Shown one piece after another: positions 9,244 to 16,293 of a stretch of 46,337 nt of DNA; the first letter of the stretch is position 1; each line of letters opens with the position of its first letter. The position numbers and the translations under genes are program-made. The stretch comes from an uncultured Prevotella sp. (GTDB lineage Bacteria; Bacteroidota; Bacteroidia; Bacteroidales; Bacteroidaceae). The stretch covers positions 1 through 46,337 of the forward strand of contig CAMJDL010000022.1 of assembly GCA_946404405.1 (NCBI GenBank), in the 5' to 3' direction. The notes below the pieces were generated by a model. That model was given only the letters and a program-made list of their open reading frames with translations, was not told the origin of the DNA and did no database searches.

Positions 9244-9618
9244 TTAGTATAAATAGAACATTCTTTCCATCATCTGCCACTTCTCATCACTTGTGGCACC
9301 CTCCTTACATTGCTGGAACATAGCCATATAGTCCTCCCATTCCTGCTGGCGAGGCAGTGTAGCCAATCGTGCCATTGCCGAATCCCAGTCAAAGTCGAGT
9401 GGCGTCTCCACAATCATCACCAGACGCGTTCCCAGAATGAATATCTGCATATCCAAGATACCCACCTCCTTAATGCCATCGCGTATCTCCTGCCACGACT
9501 CCTCCTTGCTGTGCCTGCGACGATATTCAGCTATCAGCTGCTCATCGTCCTTCAAATCCATCGTCTGCACATAGCGTTTTACCGCCTGTCCATACTCCTT
9601 TACGCTATAACCTTCCAT
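9244..9618 (-). CDS. L-rhamnose mutarotase (RhaM)-like protein
   Basis: A 124-residue protein matching the small RhaM family in length and pattern: an N-terminal beta strand with MDLKDDEQLIAEYRRRH, then IRDGIKEVGILDMQIFILGTRLVMIVE, and the C-terminal EKWQMMERMFYLY (family consensus EKWxxMExIFxL). Family members interconvert anomers of L-rhamnose or related sugars. No rhamnose or fucose catabolic gene is nearby, so the substrate is unknown. A TAACTTTG -7 box lies at 9651-9658 on the minus strand. The gene is intact. Confidence 0.85.
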   Translation of the reverse strand: MEGYSVKEYGQAVKRYVQTMDLKDDEQLIAEYRRRHSKEESWQEIRDGIKEVGILDMQIFILGTRLVMIVETPLDFDWDSAMARLATLPRQQEWEDYMAMFQQCKEGATSDEKWQMMERMFYLY

Positions 9619-9746
9619 GTCATATTAACTTATTTATTTCATATCGGGTACAAAGTTACGAAAAAAGCTTGTAAAAGCGAAGCGATTTTAGAAGATTAAC
9701 GCAATTCGGCCTGAAATAAAGGCAAGACGGGGAAGAATGAAGAAGT

Positions 9747-10112
9747 TCAATTTGGGGCTAAAAGCAAATTAGGGAGGATTGGTGAAGGAGTTAGGTTGCC
9801 AAATCGTAACCCCAAAATTGGGTTCTGATGCAGGTTAATCGACAATGCGAATCGGAGCAGAAGGTCGATGTGCAAGAAGTTGAAAACGGTGATGACAGCC
9901 TGCGGCGAATAGGCCAACGTCCCATTATCCCGTAAAGTCTGTAATGTTCTTGGGCTGATGTTTAGTATCTGACACACGTCTTGATTATCTAGCCACTCGC
10001 CAAGTCGTTTGTCTGTTCCTCTATCAGCCATTGCCTTCATTTGTGAGACGAAACTGTTAAAGCTCGTCAGCAGTTCCTCGTAGGTACTGCGCTCTATTGA
10101 TATAACCTCCAT
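9747..10112 (-). pseudogene. Truncated helix-turn-helix (excisionase-like) protein
   Basis: The first ~70 residues match the Bacteroidales small HTH family common on integrative elements: a coiled N terminus (MEVISIERSTYEELL) and the motif WLDNQDVCQILNISPRTLQTLRDNGTLAYS. After AYS, near base 9905, the expected wing and tail (typically a KxYYKxEDV segment) are replaced by about 50 unrelated hydrophobic residues ending in LLLAPN. I read this as a 3' truncation by insertion or deletion. The replacing DNA carries a 25-nt motif (9788-9812) matching the duplicated unit at 14.6 and 20.2 kb at 22 of 25 positions. A TACCTTTG -7 box lies at 10142-10149. The truncated protein could still be made. Confidence 0.7.
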
Positions 10113-10239
10113 CGTCTATTTTGTTTTTGTGAATTTGCGGGCAAAGGTACATCAATATAATCGAATGGTACACCGTCAAAAAATAGTTCTTGGATTTTAA
10201 CGTTTGAACAACTTACAAGCCTACTGTCCGATGAGCTTG

Positions 10240-10405
10240 CTCAACCTTGGTATGCGGCAACTCCCATTGCGGCATTGAGGCCATAACGGGGTAGTAGGCT
10301 ACCCCTATTGTGGCATCAATCCGCATGGGTGGGATTAGGCTACCACAATTGTGGCACTCCCTGCAAGCAGGGGGTATTAGGCTACCCCCTATTGCTGTAA
10401 CCATT
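10240..10405. repeat. Tandem hairpin-forming repeats
   Basis: Three or more imperfect units of about 40 bp, each with a core like TAGGCTACCCC or TTAGGCTACC and a local palindrome: GGGGTAG-TAGG-CTACCCC (about 10289-10306), CCACAATTGTGG (about 10341-10352) and GGGGGTA-TTAGGC-TACCCCC (about 10373-10393). Between cores, variants of ATTGTGGCA recur. No convincing protein is encoded. The tract lies between the truncated HTH gene and the lipoprotein gene promoter and could form several stem-loops in RNA or single-stranded DNA. Confidence 0.75.
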
Positions 10406-10547
10406 CTCAAGGTTAGTTTTGGGGGAGGGGGGGAGATTAGAACAGATTTTGTTCCACTTACAACTTCTTTGGTGTTAAGAAATTATAAATTCGGACAATA
10501 CCATGCAGTCTTTCTACTTTTGGATACACTATATAAGAAAAAAGAAT

Positions 10548-10555
10548 TAAATTTG
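10548..10555 (+). promoter_or_regulatory. -7 box of the lipoprotein/sigma-fusion operon
   Basis: TAAATTTG fits TAnnTTTG, 21 nt before the lipoprotein ATG. The best TTTG upstream (10519-10522) is 25 bp away, longer than usual, so promoter strength is uncertain. Confidence 0.5.
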
Positions 10556-10576
10556 CAATACATAATAATTTGGTTT

Positions 10577-11899
10577 ATGAAGAAACAAAGTTTTTTATGG
10601 ATGCTGGCGCTTATATTGTCAGGAGTTGTCAACTTAGCAGGATGCTCATCGAATGATGAGGAGCCTTCTGACCATGTTCGGGATGTTTATGGAGAATTAA
10701 TGGGACTGACCAGGAAGAGTGGGGTTAGTGACAGCTATGGTATTGTCGTCAAGCTGTTCGAGAGGAATGGTCTGAAAATGCAAATCGTAGACATTACCGA
10801 ACAGTTTGAGTCAGCCACATTCAATAGCAAGAAGATTCCTGTCAATCATGTCTATGTAGAGCAGCTACCATCAGCTATTCAGGGATTACTCATTATGGGT
10901 ACGGGTTCCAGAGTATGCAGAATGGAGTACAAAGGTGAATATTATTATGACATCTACAGTATAGTTTCCAGCGCAATGTTCAACATCTATAATAGCGAAG
11001 GTGAACGCCACAATTTCCAGAGCCAGGCGGATTTTGAGTCGTTTATGAGCAAGGCCACTGACATCAGCTGTATCCTCGTCCTTACAACAGAACCAGTGAA
11101 GAATGCCGAAGGAGCACCTAATTATCTCGTTGGCTACTGGCAAACCGACTGGCAGCATCTGACGCACGACGGGCAGCAAGCTACTATCGCCCTCTATCCC
11201 AACCTGCCCTTCAGCATCACTGAGGTCATGGCTTTCAACGATGACGGCACAGGCTATCTGCGAACCATCAAGACATACAAAGACGGCACCAACGAGGTGG
11301 CCCTCGACCCCTTCAACTACGTGCTGACCGACTATCATGGCGGAGAGCAGTACGGCTATCATGGATACTATTACAAATGCTACTTCGCCGCTGGTGATGC
11401 CATCGAGTATCTGGGACGTTTTTACGACAATATGCAGACACTCTACAGAGGGCTGTACTTTGTCAACTACCCTTGGTTCAAGCAAACGCAAGACAGCTAT
11501 GAATCACTTAGCGTCAATGCAGGCCAGAAATATGGCAATCCGGGCAGAGACGACAATAGTCCTATCGTAGGCAGATGGTCAGGAGAATTCAAGAGTGACG
11601 AGATTGAAGCATCAGGTACTTTTACCTGGGTATTCCGTTCCGACAATACAGGCTACAGACTCCTGAACGGACAATTCAGCGAGCCTTTCGCCTATACCGT
11701 CACCTATCAGGGCTCGAATGCCGAACTGACCATCTACAAATACAACACCGGCTTTACCATTGACGAAGGTTTTGGTAAGAGTATCGTGGACATAGCCTTC
11801 GACCCCACGATAGTGCCTCAAGGAGTGACCATCAAGGCAAAATTAAATGGTAACACCCTCGAAATGGAGGGTTGGGATACGTATCAAAGGGAAGACTGA
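10577..11899 (+). CDS. Lipoprotein of unknown function, upstream partner of the sigma-factor fusion
   Basis: A 440-residue protein starting MKKQSFLWMLALILSG with lipobox NLAGC near residue 20, so it should be lipidated and exported. The ATG at 10577 is chosen because it begins the signal peptide; the open frame extends upstream into repeats. The C-terminal half holds two segments beginning LVGYWQTDW and IVGRWSGEF, each followed by strands and a DDGTGYLR or SDNTGYRLL turn, which resembles tandem lipocalin-like domains. I do not recognise the N-terminal half. It ends 5 nt before the sigma-factor fusion gene, so the two are almost certainly one operon. A sensory or ligand-binding role is inference from context only. 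Confidence 0.8.
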   Translation: MKKQSFLWMLALILSGVVNLAGCSSNDEEPSDHVRDVYGELMGLTRKSGVSDSYGIVVKLFERNGLKMQIVDITEQFESATFNSKKIPVNHVYVEQLPSAIQGLLIMGTGSRVCRMEYKGEYYYDIYSIVSSAMFNIYNSEGERHNFQSQADFESFMSKATDISCILVLTTEPVKNAEGAPNYLVGYWQTDWQHLTHDGQQATIALYPNLPFSITEVMAFNDDGTGYLRTIKTYKDGTNEVALDPFNYVLTDYHGGEQYGYHGYYYKCYFAAGDAIEYLGRFYDNMQTLYRGLYFVNYPWFKQTQDSYESLSVNAGQKYGNPGRDDNSPIVGRWSGEFKSDEIEASGTFTWVFRSDNTGYRLLNGQFSEPFAYTVTYQGSNAELTIYKYNTGFTIDEGFGKSIVDIAFDPTIVPQGVTIKAKLNGNTLEMEGWDTYQRED

Positions 11900-11904
11900 C
11901 CCCT

Positions 11905-13581
11905 ATGGATAGTCAAACGCTGATTGTCAGATGCAAGGCCGGAGAGCGCGAGGCTTTGCATCTGCTCTACGAACAATACCGCCCCAGACTTCTCAACATC
12001 TGCAGACAATACGTAAAGGATAAAAATGTTGCAGAAGACCTGTTGCATGATGCTTTCGTGATAATTCTGACTTCGCTTAACCAATTGCGGGATGATGACA
12101 AGTTGGAATCATGGATGGCAACGATTGTTCGCAACGTGGGCTATCATTATAAGATTCATTTGGATAAGGAGCAGGCAGCCCTCCAACAGATGGACATCGA
12201 CAAGCAAAGTGCCACCGATCCTGGTATTATGCCTGACTTTGAGCAGTTGCAAAAGCTCGTTGCCCAATTGCCGGCAGGCTATCGGCAGGTGTTTCGCTTG
12301 TCTGTATTCGAAGGATTGTCACATCAGGAGATCGGCCATCTGTTAGGCATAGCTCCACATACTTCATCCTCTCAGCTATCCCATGCCAAACGAATGCTTA
12401 AGATACTGATTAAGCAGTCGTGGGTGCTGGTTCTGCTTCTCATTGCCATCCCGACGGCAATCTGGAATTTACTACAGAAAGAAGAACCAGACACTGTTAA
12501 GGATTTGAAACCTGTCAGTGACAATTCAAAGCAAAAGAAGACTCAGCCCGAGCCTGTTGTTGAAACTCCACACGACAAACCGGTATATGTTTCAATCAGC
12601 AAGCGACCTTCTGTCCATCCCATTCGCTATCAAACAGAAGCAGTCATCTCACCCGACTCTATACCATATATGGAGGAGCATATCGACACCTTGAAAGAGA
12701 TAGCGCAAGCCATTAAGGAAGACACTCTGAGAGATACAATCATTTTCCGACATGAGCCGATTCCTGCCTCTGACGACGAACCGCATCTCAAAATGGAAAG
12801 CCCTTCTAAGTCATCCGATTGGAACATCCAATTGGCCTATAGCGGTCAAACAGGACGGCGCGACAACTATATGGCAGCTACCAACATCAACCAACAGAGC
12901 TTTGCCTCCGCTTCCAACACCTTTATCCCAACAAACTATTCGTTCAGCAACTGGATTGACTACTCATGGTCTCTGAACAATGCTTTCCCTACTGATGAGA
13001 TCACTGCAGAAACTCGTTCGCTGATGGAGATTGCAGCACAAAACTCGATGATTAATCATGGCGAAATGGTGGCACAACACACACATGAATTGCCCTTTAA
13101 TATCCAGCTAACCTTGAGCCGACAACTTACCTCCCGGCTCTCCATCGAAACAGGTCTCAGTTATACGCAAATGAGATCCGTGACTATGACTGGAAGCACA
13201 TCGGCACACATTCAAGAGCAGCAACGCCTGCGCTATATCGGTATTCCACTCCGATTTGGTTGGAAATGGTACAATAAGTCACACTTCAGTTTCTATTCCT
13301 CAGCAGGTGCGATGTTAGAGTTCCCCATAAGGAGCACGCTGAGCGTAAACCATATCACGAACGACATCACAACCTTCAGCAAGGAATCCACACTCGATGT
13401 TCCCATACAGTGGTCTATGTCTATAGGTCTAGGCATTCAATATGATCTCACCCCGCATCTTGGTATCTACATGGAGCCCAGCCTGCAATATTTCTTTAAT
13501 GATGGTAGCAACCTCAATAGTTATCGTACAGAGCATCCTCTTAGCATCACCCTGCCTATCGGCCTGCGCTTCCATTGGTGA
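11905..13581 (+). CDS. ECF sigma factor fused to a transmembrane helix and a C-terminal outer-membrane beta-barrel
   Basis: A single 558-residue frame. Residues 15-85 are sigma-70 region 2 (LYEQYRPRLLNICRQYV, VAEDLLHDAFVIIL, LESWMATIVRNVGYHYK). Residues 115-167 are region 4 (LPAGYRQVFRLSVFEGLSHQ, EIGHLLGIAPHTSSSQLSHA, KRMLKIL). Residues 172-189 form one hydrophobic helix (WVLVLLLIAIPTAIWNLL). Residues 190-303 are a Pro/Lys/Asp-rich linker. Residues about 304-558 are amphipathic strands ending GLRFHW, the aromatic C-terminal signature of outer-membrane barrels. The predicted chain runs cytoplasm, inner membrane, periplasm, outer membrane. In Bacteroidota these parts are more often separate genes. 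Proteolytic release of the sigma domain is an inferred mechanism. ATG 11905 is preferred over an upstream TTG inside the lipoprotein gene. Confidence 0.85.
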   Translation: MDSQTLIVRCKAGEREALHLLYEQYRPRLLNICRQYVKDKNVAEDLLHDAFVIILTSLNQLRDDDKLESWMATIVRNVGYHYKIHLDKEQAALQQMDIDKQSATDPGIMPDFEQLQKLVAQLPAGYRQVFRLSVFEGLSHQEIGHLLGIAPHTSSSQLSHAKRMLKILIKQSWVLVLLLIAIPTAIWNLLQKEEPDTVKDLKPVSDNSKQKKTQPEPVVETPHDKPVYVSISKRPSVHPIRYQTEAVISPDSIPYMEEHIDTLKEIAQAIKEDTLRDTIIFRHEPIPASDDEPHLKMESPSKSSDWNIQLAYSGQTGRRDNYMAATNINQQSFASASNTFIPTNYSFSNWIDYSWSLNNAFPTDEITAETRSLMEIAAQNSMINHGEMVAQHTHELPFNIQLTLSRQLTSRLSIETGLSYTQMRSVTMTGSTSAHIQEQQRLRYIGIPLRFGWKWYNKSHFSFYSSAGAMLEFPIRSTLSVNHITNDITTFSKESTLDVPIQWSMSIGLGIQYDLTPHLGIYMEPSLQYFFNDGSNLNSYRTEHPLSITLPIGLRFHW

Positions 13582-13603
13582 CAAAACATCAAGTTATTGT
13601 GAC

Positions 13604-14416
13604 TTATTTTAGCAGATTCCGACCCTCATTTCCTTCCAGCACTTGCATCTGCTGAATGGCTATTTGATTGAGTTTGACAAGCCTCTCGCCTTGTGGGACT
13701 CCAGCATTGATAAGCACGGCATTGATGTTCTCCATATTCGAAAGACATATCAGCTCATTGATAGTTGCGTAGTCACGGATGTTACCTTTCAAGTCTGGAT
13801 TGTCTTCGCGCCATTGTTTGGCAGTCATTCCAAACATAGCCACATTCAGCACATCTGCTTCCTCGGCATAGATGATACTTGCCTGAGCAGCCGTGATTTC
13901 AGCTGGTACCAAGTGGCTCTTGATGGCATCGGTATGTATGCGGTAGTTAATCTTAGAGAGTTCGCGTTTTGCTGTCCAGCCCAATAGTTTTTGTTCTTCC
14001 TCCTTTAGCCTCTGGAATTCTTCAATCAAGTAAAGCTTGAAGGAAACACTGATAGCAGTACCAAACTCGAAAGCAATATCTTTGAAAGCATAAGTACCAC
14101 CATATCGCCCTTTCTTGACAATGATACCAATAGCGTTAGTCTTCTCAATCCATTCACTCACACTCATGACGAAACTCGGCAAACCTGCCTGCATTCTAAA
14201 GTGGTCAAATTCGACCACTTTGAAATTGGGATTGTGAATCATTTCCCAAGTTCCAAGAAACTCTATCGTGTATCTGGTGCGTATCCAGTTTTTGATGACA
14301 TCGGCAGCACGGCTTTCGCTTTGCTTGCCATTAGCCATGTCTGTTAGCGATATATAGTCCTTGTCATTATGTGACAAGACCGTTATCTCTGTATTCTGGA
14401 CTGTTATCTTTGCCAT
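13604..14416 (-). CDS. KilA-N domain protein
   Basis: A 270-residue protein whose first ~110 residues match the KilA-N DNA-binding fold found in phage and mobile-element proteins: ISLTDMANGKQSESRAADVI, NWIRTRYTIEFLGTWE, then WIEKTNAIGIIVKKGRYGGTYAFKDIAFEFG. The C-terminal part (LYLIEEFQRLKEEEQKLLGW, AKRELSKINYRIHTDAIK) is helical and typical of chromosomal KilA-N proteins in Bacteroidota. The biological role is not established. It converges on the sigma-fusion gene with 22 nt between stops. A TACCTTTG -7 box is on the minus strand at 14445-14452. Likely mobile-element ancestry. Confidence 0.85.
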   Translation of the reverse strand: MAKITVQNTEITVLSHNDKDYISLTDMANGKQSESRAADVIKNWIRTRYTIEFLGTWEMIHNPNFKVVEFDHFRMQAGLPSFVMSVSEWIEKTNAIGIIVKKGRYGGTYAFKDIAFEFGTAISVSFKLYLIEEFQRLKEEEQKLLGWTAKRELSKINYRIHTDAIKSHLVPAEITAAQASIIYAEEADVLNVAMFGMTAKQWREDNPDLKGNIRDYATINELICLSNMENINAVLINAGVPQGERLVKLNQIAIQQMQVLEGNEGRNLLK

Positions 14417-14502
14417 AGGATTGTATCAATTATAATTATGTGTGCAAAGGTAGCACAAAATCACGAAACAAAAGAAGGAAAAGCGAAAAATCCCTCTAAA
14501 GT

Positions 14503-14533
14503 TTTGCCGTCTCACATATTCTGCGTACCTTTG
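14503..14533 (+). promoter_or_regulatory. Promoter reading into noncoding unit, copy 1
   Basis: TTTG (14503-14506), 19 bp, TACCTTTG (14526-14533): exact Bacteroidota consensus. The homology with copy 2 begins exactly 16 nt after the -7 box, as it does in copy 2, although the spacers differ. Confidence 0.75.
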
Positions 14534-14539
14534 CATTCG

Positions 14540-14887
14540 ACATTGTGCCATAATACGGCTGGTGGCTCAGCGTCGGGTGCTCATTGATAACAATTTATAG
14601 CAGAACGTGGAATTGAGTACGGTCGCCAATTCGTAACCCCATTTTCTTTCAATTCCCCAGACTGCCTTTATTTAAAGAAATCCTGCGAATTCTTACAAAG
14701 TTACGAAAAGTCGAGCACAAAACAAAGAAACTCGTTTCTATTTTTGTCGAGACAGAGTAACTTCGCGACATTGGTCGCAAAGTTACGAAATAACGAGAGA
14801 AAAGCCTAATTTATTTAAATTTTTCCGAGTGCTGAGTTAGTTCGCAATGCAGGAATAAATAAAAAAACAAAATTTTTAGCTCCCAAT
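14540..14887 (+). ncRNA. Candidate noncoding RNA / duplicated noncoding unit, copy 1
   Basis: Positions 14549-14887 form a 339-bp unit repeated in direct orientation at 20172-20510 with no length change. The first ~139 bp differ at about 17 positions; the last 200 bp are identical. The left part can form a GAATTG...CAATTC hairpin conserved in both copies. The right part contains AGAAAC-TC-GTTTCT followed by ATTTTTG (terminator-like) and GCGAC-ATTG-GTCGC. No open frame of note is present. Minus-strand TAACTTTG boxes also occur, one with a TTTG 19 bp upstream, so transcription may occur both ways. RNA status is inference from the promoter; the repeat is seen directly. Confidence 0.5.
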
Positions 14888-14940
14888 GAACGTCGTTTGC
14901 CAAATTATTCTTACCTTTGCAACGCAACGGTAAATAAGAT

Positions 14941-15252
14941 ATGAGTAGTAAGGAGTGTATACACAGATTCACCAATAATCTTTTCTGGGATGTTGACACG
15001 TCTCAGCTTTCAATGGATGAACATCCTTCTTACATAATACATCGAGTATTGGAACATGGACAAATGAATGATTGGAAACTCATCTATCGATACTACGGAC
15101 TTGATAAGATTGTTGCAGAATGTAAGAAGATGCGTACCCTCGATCCTATTTGCCTTTCATTTATCTGCACCATATCACATACAAAAGAAGAGGACTATCG
15201 ATGCTATCACTTCAGACAATCCACCCCGACACTTTGGCGATTCTCATTATGA
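14941..15252 (+). CDS. DUF6922-type antitoxin-like protein
   Basis: A 103-residue protein with the pattern NLFWDVDTSQLSMDEHPSYI, RVLEHGQMNDWKLIYRYYGLD and YRCYHFRQSTPTLWRF, which I recognise from DUF6922 proteins encoded just upstream of AbiEii-type nucleotidyltransferase genes in Bacteroidota. It is preceded by a TACCTTTG -7 box at 14912-14919. Its last codons overlap the start of the next frame, the usual arrangement for this pair. It looks intact, but its partner is reduced to a fragment, so it may be an orphan antitoxin. The antitoxin role is inferred from gene pairing, not shown. Confidence 0.75.
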   Translation: MSSKECIHRFTNNLFWDVDTSQLSMDEHPSYIIHRVLEHGQMNDWKLIYRYYGLDKIVAECKKMRTLDPICLSFICTISHTKEEDYRCYHFRQSTPTLWRFSL

Positions 15253-15371
15253 CCTATTTCGCTGATGCAGACCCACAACCAATGCCATATATGTTTGAGG
15301 ATGTAAATTGGGAAACGGTAAAGAACAAGATTAAAAAGGAAGTGGAAGATTACTCCCATAATCACAGTTAA
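15201..15371 (+). pseudogene. Internally deleted AbiEii/AbiGii-type nucleotidyltransferase toxin
   Basis: A 56-residue remnant. The first ~16 residues (MLSLQTIHPDTLAILI) match the start of AbiEii-type proteins in this gene pair. The rest (MTYFADADPQPMPYMFEDVN then WETVKNKIKKEV) matches their C-terminal tail. The ~200-residue middle with the nucleotidyltransferase GG..LD active site is missing, and the frame was kept across the deletion. The start overlaps the upstream antitoxin-like gene by 52 nt. It cannot be an active toxin. Confidence rests on remembered family patterns for short segments. Confidence 0.65.
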
Positions 15372-15523
15372 TAGAGATAGATTACAACCTTCTTCCATTT
15401 CGCATAACTTTGCCTCGCTCTTAAATTGTAACTGAATTCACGACACGAATTCATACGTTATCTGCATTTTGTCGCGAAACGAGGACCCTGTCGCAACAAT
15501 TTCACAAAGAAGTTGCTCTATTA

Positions 15524-15555
15524 TTTGTTTCCTTATGAAAAACTGCCTACTTTTG
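15524..15555 (+). promoter_or_regulatory. Promoter of a candidate small RNA
   Basis: TTTG (15524-15527), 20 bp, TACTTTTG (15548-15555): full Bacteroidota consensus, with no plausible open frame downstream before a strong hairpin at 15673-15711. Confidence 0.75.
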
Positions 15556-15561
15556 CATCAG

Positions 15562-15718
15562 AAAAAGAAAGGAAAGAGTTCCAACTAAGGTTATATTGTT
15601 TCATAAATTTGTTTTAATTAAAGGTTAGTAGTTTTCTCATTGAATTTGGTTTTAGTTAGTTTGTAAAACAATCATTTCGGGCTCGCAGCGAATGCGGGCC
15701 CGAAGTGGTTATTTGTAT
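15562..15718 (+). ncRNA. Candidate small RNA ending in a strong hairpin
   Basis: Downstream of the promoter lies about 110 nt of A/T-rich sequence without a start-led frame. It is followed by a long hairpin: TTCGGGCTCGCA, loop GCGAA, TGCGGGCCCGAA (12 pairs, one wobble), extended outward by ATCAT pairing with GTGGT. The 3' flank TTATTTG is a weak U-tract. Length from predicted start to hairpin is about 150 nt. The hairpin could instead be a shared terminator for the region. No known RNA family recognised. Confidence 0.45.
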
Positions 15719-15761
15719 AGCAGAAGTGGATTAGCGGATTGCGAAGCCACACTTCGCACCT

Positions 15762-15884
15762 TCAGGTCGAAGAACCGTCCCCATGATCCATTGCCTTGTC
15801 TTCGTCTGCAATAATCAGACCAAGCGACCTGAGTTTGGCAATCTGGTCATCAATACTTATGGGCTGTTTCGTATAGATGTTCAT
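15762..15884 (-). pseudogene. N-terminal remnant of an Abi_2-type abortive infection protein
   Basis: A 40-codon frame starts MNIYTKQPISIDDQIAKLRS and continues LGLIIADEDKAMDHG. The opening matches Abi_2 (AbiD/AbiF-like) proteins of Bacteroidota, which begin with PISxxEQIxxLKSRGLII and a run to HYLxNISYYR. The frame ends abruptly after about 34 family-like residues, in a segment carrying AGAACCGTCCCC (15771-15782, plus strand) and a TGCGAAG-TGTGG-CTTCGCA hairpin. The remaining ~260 residues are absent. Its promoter and leader are preserved. Confidence 0.65.
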
Positions 15885-15891
15885 AACGTAT

Positions 15892-15959
15892 AAAATAAAA
15901 GACCCGCCCTGGTTCGCTGTTCTACGGGAAGCGTGGCGGATTCTGTTGGTGCAAAGATA
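15892..15959 (-). promoter_or_regulatory. Promoter and attenuator-like leader of the Abi_2 remnant
   Basis: A TATCTTTG -7 box (15959-15952) is followed on the minus strand by a terminator-like hairpin: CCGCC (15939-15935), inner stem CGCT/AGCG, GGCGG (15908-15904), then a T-rich run TCTTTTATTTTA ending about 8 nt before the ATG. A hairpin plus T-run between promoter and start codon suggests premature termination control of a toxic gene. Confidence 0.55.
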
Positions 15960-16085
15960 GGCATATTTTCTGAAAGTTCCAAGAAAAATGCTTAGTTTTT
16001 ATTAGTTTTTCTCTAAACAAGCTCCTTTTTGAGCCTTTTTTCATAGAAAAACAGGAAAAAACAACTTATTATCGAATTCTTTTTG

Positions 16086-16293
16086 TATTTTTGCATCGTG
16101 TTTCGTAAGGGACACAAGACATAATTTGCTCTAAAGCCTCTCATTCACCACCACGAGAAAGAGCAAATGCACATTAAGGAGCTGCCCCGTATGGGCGCAG
16201 ATTTCCCATATATGTGCATGGTTTGTGGTGAACCGAGAGGCGTATGGCGAAGGTCTGCGCCTCTTGTATATTACAAACAAAAATAAAAAACAT
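16086..16293 (+). promoter_or_regulatory. Promoter and structured leader RNA of the SHOCT gene
   Basis: A TATTTTTG -7 box (16086-16093) precedes about 190 nt of leader. Complementary arms: ATTTGCTCT (16124-16132) with AGAGCAAAT (16160-16168); GCCTCTC plus TTCACCAC (16136-16151) with GTGGTGAA plus GAGAGGC (16225-16241); ATGCACAT (16167-16174) with ATGTGCAT (16212-16219); CTGC..CCC with GGG..GCAG (16182-16200); AGAGGCG (16236-16242) with CGCCTCT (16258-16264). Several are mutually exclusive: 16236-16241 can pair upstream or downstream, and the first helix occludes the second. This is a switch-like layout. No known riboswitch class recognised. Confidence 0.6.

Noticed and set aside
10213..10410. 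65-codon minus-strand frame across the hairpin repeats
   Set aside because: Its protein repeats (GSLIPP) merely reflect the DNA repeats; no start context.
14549..14660. Possible tRNA or tRNA-like fold in the duplicated unit
   Set aside because: No acceptor stem, T-loop (GTTCRAN) or anticodon arm could be assembled.
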